Below, in pieces: positions 58,650-64,000 of a stretch of DNA of 64,000 nucleotides. Within the stretch, counting starts at the first letter, position 1. Every line of letters begins with the position of its first letter. The stretch comes from Mycogone perniciosa (taxonomy: Eukaryota; Ascomycota; Sordariomycetes; Hypocreales; Hypocreaceae), in NCBI GenBank assembly GCA_025331125.1, contig JAOALB010000045.1, positions 124,001-188,000 on the forward strand, given 5' to 3'. Below the pieces are notes generated by a model, which worked only from the letters and a program-made list of their open reading frames with translations, made no database searches and was not told where the DNA came from. A program made the translations under genes and the position numbers.

Positions 58650-60614
58650 TCGCTTTTCCTTTTCCAGAAGCGATTGAGCGAGTGGAGTCAAGTTCCGCGT
58701 CTGCGAGATTTCCGCACTTGTTGTCATTGCCCCTCTGCCAGTGCTACGACGGAGTATTACGAGTGGTACTAGTGGTATGAGAAGCCAAGACTGATAGGTT
58801 TGAAATACGAAGGCAATAATGTTCATTTCATGATGTGACCAAAAAAAAACCAATCGGTAGGTAGTCTGCAATAGTTGACAGTAGTACAAAGTAGTTCAGG
58901 CTTGTGCTACTGATATTGCTACTACCAATCTCCATAGTGTTGTTATTGGATTGATTTCGCGCCGCATGCAATTACTGCCGTAGATGAGGCGGGATACCTG
59001 TGTGTATGCTTTTGGCCTCTCATATGCACCTGTGCCAATGCAGCAGCCAAGCCACATGCATTTTATGATTGACTCTTCGTATGAGGCCCCAAAAGCACAC
59101 ATACGTACATTAGTATGTACGGTAGGCACGAAGCCGACAGCATCCTGACGGTGACCAACCATGTGCCTTTATTAAAACCAGCAACGGCAGCGCAGAGACC
59201 CTCATGCACACACATGCAGAAATCACACAGGGTGGACTATCCGTGTACAGATGTACGAGTACATCGACGGACTCGGTTTGTGGGGGCCGGTCTTCGCTGT
59301 TTTGGGGGTTCTTGTGCCCTCTCAGCACCATCGCCTCCGGTTATGATCCTCATCTTTCGGCATTTCAACGCCTCCTCGCCGTGGCTTGCGGCGCAGGTTG
59401 GGCTCGACTTTGAAACAGATTCGCATGTACGCACATCCCGTAAGAGAATAGTTACTTTTTAATAAGAACTGCTTCTATTATCATGGTGAGGCCCGGCCGT
59501 GCAGTCACAAATCAAGCAAAAAGTGCCATGCCAGGGATCCCCCGGCGAGCACCACGCACCTGGGAGACAAAAGACGACATCGACGAGTTAGTACTCTATA
59601 CATATTATGCAGTGGAGATTTGGCAGTGGTGCAATGTAGCGGTACGCGATGTAGACGATGTGCGCTGGCTGCCTCGCCGGCAAGCAAGGCCCTTGTGCTG
59701 GCTCGGAGGACGGTTCAACTGTCAAGGCCGAGATGTCCGAGTAGAGTCGAGGACGCCGCTGCCGGTCACCGGCAAGTACCGTGGGTGCAAAGGAAGCGGC
59801 GGTACGTACTCGTACCAAGGCCTACGAGTAGCACATGCCTAAAATTACCAGGGCATCGGGCTCTGGATAACCGTACTCCTTCAAAGTGCACCCCCTCCCC
59901 GTCTCCAGGCGGGACGCCCCTCTATTTAGCTTTCTACGCCCTCTCCATCTCGGCACGCCCACCAAACCGGCATCGCGCCTACACCCGCCCGCCCACACGC
60001 CCTCCCTCTGCTACCCATGCTCCCGCGTTTCTTCTTCCCATACCCCTCTGCGACAAGGGCTCCCTCCTGGGCATTGCGTTGCCAAGGTCTGCTCGTCCTC
60101 CTCACACCCCCAGAACCCCCGGATGAGGCTGGCGCCTCTCTGCCCTACCATGTAGGTACATCCATGATGGACGAGCCTCCCACCCGTCGCATTGTACTCG
60201 CATCTTGCTTGCGATGGCCCACGATGCATGCGGTGTCTATATCTAAGTCGGGAGCCCCCAACATCTTGACTAGGACTTTGATACCAGACCATCTCCATCC
60301 ACAGCAAACAGCTTCTTGGATCATAATCACCCTCACTTCTATCTTCTGCAACGCAAGACGCAATTGTCCATCACAGCCTCAAGAGTCTCTGACTTGTCTT
60401 TCCACTATCGCATTGCCATCCGGGCCGAACCCTCGTTTCTCGCAACAACCCCACAAGCCAAAATCCTCTGCTTCCTTCGCGCCAGCGGTTCTCTGAGCAC
60501 GGATTAATAAGAAAGACGGACATCAGTTGGAGGAGTCTAAAAAACGCTTAATTCCAGACCTGCCACTCGTTCCAACCGAACCTCACCAGCAAAGCTTTCC
60601 ACAGACGGTTCTAG

Positions 60615-60707
60615 GTAAGGGATCATTGGCTCAACCGGCATAATAGCCACGGAGATCCCTCGTTATAAGAGAAGCTCGAATCCTAACTTTGCGCGCCGGC
60701 TTACCAG
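60615..60707 (+). other. Probable 5'-UTR intron of the C2H2 regulator
   Basis: Donor GTAAGG at 60615, branch CTAAC at 60683-60687 and acceptor CCAG at 60704-60707 make a textbook 93 nt fungal intron. It lies entirely upstream of the ATG at 60781, so transcription should begin before 60615. RNA-seq would confirm it. Confidence 0.6.
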
Positions 60708-60780
60708 GGGACCGCACGTTGAAGACAACATTGCCAACGACATTCGCTTCCGCGCCAATTCCACATATACAAACCACACA

Positions 60781-63408
60781 ATGGCCTCTTTGGCCGAACA
60801 ACCCTTCAACCTGTTCGCCCAGCAGCAACAGCAACACGACAACTTCGCCCGCTACCCCTCACCTCCTCTGAACGCAGTCTTCACATCTGCTCCCATGGAA
60901 ATGAGCATTGCCGCCGACGCCTTTGCAGCCTTTGGCCACCGCGCAGCCAGCCAAGAGATGTACACATCACCAAGCACTACCATGGGCTACGAGCCTTCAC
61001 TATACGCCGATGCCACACCAAACTACATCCTCAACAGCCGCGCCTCGCCCGTCATGTATCCCGAAGATGGCCTCCCTTCTTCCAGCCTGTCCACAGCTTC
61101 AGCACCATCTGCGCCCTCATCGGCCATCGGGTCGCCGCAGTCTAACCACGGCCAGATCGGCATGCAGGAGTGGAGCGCACATGGACTCGGTGTACAGCCC
61201 AGCATTGTGGGTGACTACATGGAATACTCGGCCTTTGGCGGCCCAACAATAGAGGACCTGTCCCCCTTTGACTTCACTGCTGCGCACGCAAAATCCTTTG
61301 TCGGTGAGTTGATTTTTTTTTTTTTTTGCATTTCTGCTTCTGTCGCTCTGGGGTGGTGTCTTTTCGGGGGTGGGTTGAATGGAGTTGCCACCACCTTGAC
61401 TGTTCCCCTCTGCTACCTCGGGAGACGCAGACCCATATCTTGTCTCGCCGACACTGGGTAGTATTTCCCTGTGGCACCTCTTTTGCTTGCAATCCCTGTT
61501 TCTCAGTGCTGCACAGCACCACACAGCCCACTGGAGCTGGCGGTGTTGGTTGGTTCATTGGACAGGCTTCAGGCGGGCTCAGTGCTTGGCCGACCTGTCC
61601 GGAGTATGCATGTTCGCTTCATTCTCAATGGCCATCGCATCGGCATCACCGTGTTTTGTTTCTTTTTTCATCTCCCCACTCCACAATTGCGCTGTTCCAC
61701 TCTTTGCTTTTTCCCTCATCTCATCTCGCACATTCATATCACATCTCACTTGAGCGGCATGCATGGGGGCTGTCCCGACTGAGACATTTTGCTGCCCACT
61801 GTGCTCTCGCTACGAGGAAAAGGCACGCCGAGACCCAACTCACTGCTCTCTCTCCATTGCAAGTGGTCCATTTTCGAACCCATTCCAAGGCATGCGTTTT
61901 TGGATGCCTTGCTTGCTCCCCGCCTCCCTTCAGTCACCTTGCTTGCTTTGCTCCTCATCAATGCTCAACCCCCGCGTTTTGCAACGTCTCAGCATCTATA
62001 ATGAACGTTACTTGCTAACAATTGGTTCGTGTCAACAGACCCTTCTTTGATCCACCCAGAAATCAGCCGACCGCCAATGGCGATCCCTCCATATGATGGT
62101 CATTTTCAACCAGCTCACCAATATTCTCCCACCTCCCCTTCCGCTGTCTCATCATCCCCTCAGCCTCACATGATCCGCACCAACAGCTCATCACCATTTC
62201 TCCATGGCGGGGCCTTCCAGCCTGCCTACGTCGCCAGCCCTTACATCACCTCCATGGACCCCAATGCCCGCCGCCTGAGCATGGGCAACTTCATCTCGCC
62301 TACATCAGCAGAGTATCCCAGCGGCGATGAGACCAAGGAGAAGCAGCGATGCACCTATCCGGACTGCGGCAAGATCTTCAAGGATCTCAAGGCTCACATG
62401 CTCACCCACCAGAATGAGCGCCCCGAGAAGTGCCCCATTCAGACCTGCGAGTATCATATCAAGGGCTTTGCTCGCAAGTACGACAAGAACCGCCATACCC
62501 TGACACATTACAAAGGGACCATGGTATGCGGCTTCTGCCCTGGATCTGGATCATCCGCGGAGAAGTCCTTTAACCGCGCTGATGTCTTTAAGAGGCACCT
62601 GACGGCCGTTCACGGTGTTGAGCAGACGCCCCCCAACAGCCGCAAGAAGTCTGCGACGGGCGTGAACGCAGGCAAGAAGCTCACTGGATATGATGCCGGT
62701 GCCACGGGCAAGTGCAGCACTTGCTCACAGACCTTCTCCAGTGCTCAGGACTTCTACGAGCACCTGGACGACTGTGTTCTGCGCATCGTCCAGCAGGAAG
62801 ATCCCGCTGAGGCCATCAATGCCAAGCGACTAGCTGAGGTGGAGAACGACAAGAACGTCCACCAGACTCTGGAGAAGAACAACCTGCCTACCACCACCCA
62901 GACCACTCAGATCGAGGAGGATGAGGATGACTATGACATGTTGGACGATGATGAGGTCGGTGATGCCTCCAAGCCAATGTATGCCTCAGGCAGGAAGAAG
63001 ATGAACCCCCCCAACGGTGTTCAGAAGTCCCGTGGCCTCACACACTCTCGTGGTGGCGTTCCTCTATCTACCAAGACCAGAGGTCGCAAGAATCGCCGCG
63101 ATTATCCCTCATCCTGGGGATTCGACAAGGGCCAGATGACAATGAAGAAGAGAATCATGGCTGTATTTGATGGCCCTCGCCGACTGGCCAAGGATGACAT
63201 GATGCTGTCGACCGATCACGAGGTCCGCATCAAGTTGTCGGATGGCAAGTCCTATGTCACTGACCTCGATGTCCAGACCCTCAAGCGAGCTGAGGGTTTT
63301 CTCAACGCCACCGAAGACGAGAAAGGCCCTTGGATCTCAGATGATCCCACTGAGGAGCAGCTGAAGGAGATGCAAGAGATGCTCGAGACCACCACTTCCA
63401 ACCTCTAA
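60781..63408 (+). CDS. C2H2 zinc-finger transcription factor (Con7-like)
   Basis: Exons 60781-61303 and 62039-63408 give 630 residues. The N-terminal half is Gln/Ser/Pro/Ala-rich (poly-Q near residue 15, SSLSTASAPSAPSSAIG), typical of activation regions. Four Cys/His fingers span about residues 277-430 with unusual spacing: CTYPDCGKIFKDLKAHMLTH (C-x4-C-x9-H-x3-H), CPIQTC..HTLTH (x15 linker), CGFC..HLTAVH (x19) and CSTC..HLDDC (C2HC). The stretch SFNRADVFKRHLTAVHGVEQ and the finger layout recall Con7, a regulator of conidiation and infection-related development in ascomycetes; this is from memory and moderate. An acidic region (EEDEDDYDMLDDDEVGD), basic KTRGRKNRR and a conserved C-terminal RDYPSSWGFDKGQMTMKKR block follow. 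The coding intron is 735 nt, about ten times the local norm. Confidence 0.85.
61304..62038 (+). other. Unusually long coding-region intron of the C2H2 gene
   Basis: Donor GTGAGT and branch CTAAC (near 62015) with acceptor CAACAG define a 735 nt intron; others in the window are 45-120 nt. It begins with a T-tract of about 14 and contains CT-rich stretches (61670-61760, 61840-61960) that resemble a fungal promoter. The first in-frame ATG after it is at 62077, so a shorter isoform with all four fingers is possible. Confidence 0.7.
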
Positions 63409-64000
63409 GTGGAGGATACCGAACTGTATATCAACTACTCTTACATCTTCTTTCTCTCTTCTCTTTCTCTCTCTAGCCCTCAGCACATGGAGGAGGGAAA
63501 TGGTACCCTGATCGGGTCACGGATACTACTACTGTTTAGAAGCATGGCAGACGGCGCATGGGAAATGTTCTGGACAACGGCATGGATGATGACTTTTTGG
63601 ATGGGAATGCCAACGACTCCTCACACCAGAAATGGGTGGGCTGTACTGATTGATACCCTGTGTTTTTTTGCGTGTTTGGCATAACGGCGCAATCACCTGG
63701 GATGAATTCTTCATGGGGGGACACATGGACCTCTCTGGCTAGTAATGCCGACCCAGCAGGGTCTCTCCCCACTTGCTATATTTTGTCCCTTGTTTTCTAT
63801 ACCACCCTTTGCCAGATGGGACTGTACATAATGACGCCCTCTGTGGCAGAGGGTTAGTTTGGATGTTTTGGGCGCTTTCGGGGGCGAGGGATAATGTTTA
63901 TGTTTTGTATAGGATAGTATATGGAGGGGAGTTTCTGGCATTGCACACCAAATCGGTACTTGATGAGCGTTGAAATGATACTATCGCGCATCCTGTGCGT
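63409..64000. other. 3' UTR and downstream DNA of the C2H2 gene
   Basis: The stop codon is at 63406-63408. A CT-rich run (63445-63475) and T-rich DNA at 63660 follow. No further gene is evident before the window ends. Confidence 0.5.

Larger units (their letters stand above)
43803..60780. promoter_or_regulatory. ~17 kb gene desert between HRD1 and the C2H2 regulator
   Basis: No coding gene could be supported on either strand. ORFs are all under ~170 codons, lack recognisable domains and do not join through plausible introns. Base composition looks mixed, with no obvious AT-rich RIP tract and no transposase or reverse-transcriptase-like ORF. It carries about 11 exact TACGGAGTA words, about 11 TACGAAGTA words and many TACGAGTA words. 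CCAATCA boxes lie at 49583-49589, 53066-53072 and 56388-56394. Two A7-8G7 homopurine runs lie at 52577 and 55275, and an ATGGTC repeat at 46863. HRD1 transcription starts at its left end and the zinc-finger gene's leader lies at its right end. The rest may be distal regulatory DNA or noncoding transcription units, which cannot be told from sequence. Confidence 0.6.

Noticed and set aside
59483..60496. Several 115-170 codon ORFs upstream of the zinc-finger gene
   Set aside because: Overlapping frames with low-complexity Pro/Arg/Ser content from CT-rich DNA; more likely promoter and leader than protein.
43803..60780. Transposon graveyard or RIP-mutated repeats as the source of the gene desert
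   Set aside because: No transposase or polymerase-like remnants and no strong TA-rich bias seen by eye; a computed RIP index would be needed to exclude mild RIP.

Overview
The window is genomic DNA of a filamentous ascomycete, most likely Sordariomycetes and plausibly Hypocreales. The grounds are: short introns (about 45-120 nt) with GT..AG ends and CTRAY-type branch points; many genes with the first intron inside the first few codons; fungal-specific families (ECM14 pseudo-carboxypeptidase, glycogenin with a Pro/Ser-rich tail, DUF2414-type cap-binding protein); and intergenic DNA studded with the short palindromic word TACGGAGTAC. The order is inferred from general protein resemblance, not from a database match. 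I resolved 17 protein-coding genes and give exon coordinates for each. I found no tRNA, rRNA, transposon, CRISPR or prokaryotic feature.

Layout. From 0.4 to 31.8 kb the DNA is gene-dense, with convergent and divergent neighbours: microsomal GST (+), ECM14 (-), a Sec7-PH Arf-GEF (+), SRP72 (-), an NCBP3-like RNA-binding protein (+), an OXNAD1-like reductase (-), AP-1 gamma-adaptin (-), calmodulin (-), a Tlg2-type Qa-SNARE (+), a mitochondrial PPR-like protein (-), a COX7-type cytochrome oxidase subunit (+), clathrin light chain (-), an Rtt103-type CID protein (+) and a mitochondrial Mdl1-type ABC half-transporter (+). From 32.7 to 43.8 kb genes are sparser: a monoacylglycerol lipase-like hydrolase (+), a Mn-type cation diffusion facilitator (+), glycogenin (+) and the HRD1 ERAD ubiquitin ligase (-). 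From 43.8 to 60.8 kb lies a ~17 kb gene desert. It ends at a C2H2 zinc-finger regulator (+, Con7-like) that has a probable 5'-UTR intron and an unusually long 735 nt coding-region intron.

How the genes relate. They do not form a metabolic cluster. Membrane traffic is over-represented: Arf-GEF, AP-1 gamma, clathrin light chain and Tlg2 all act at the trans-Golgi/endosome, and SRP72 and HRD1 act at the ER. A second theme is mitochondria (PPR, COX7, Mdl1-type, OXNAD1-like).

The most unusual signal is the dispersed 9-bp palindrome family TACGGAGTA / TACGAAGTA, with the 8-bp relative TACGAGTA. By eye I located 25 exact copies of the first and 19 of the second. All are outside coding exons, against about 0.5 expected for each, and several are fused into 7-bp-period arrays. 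The second item of interest is the gene desert with the complex 5' architecture of the zinc-finger gene beside it.
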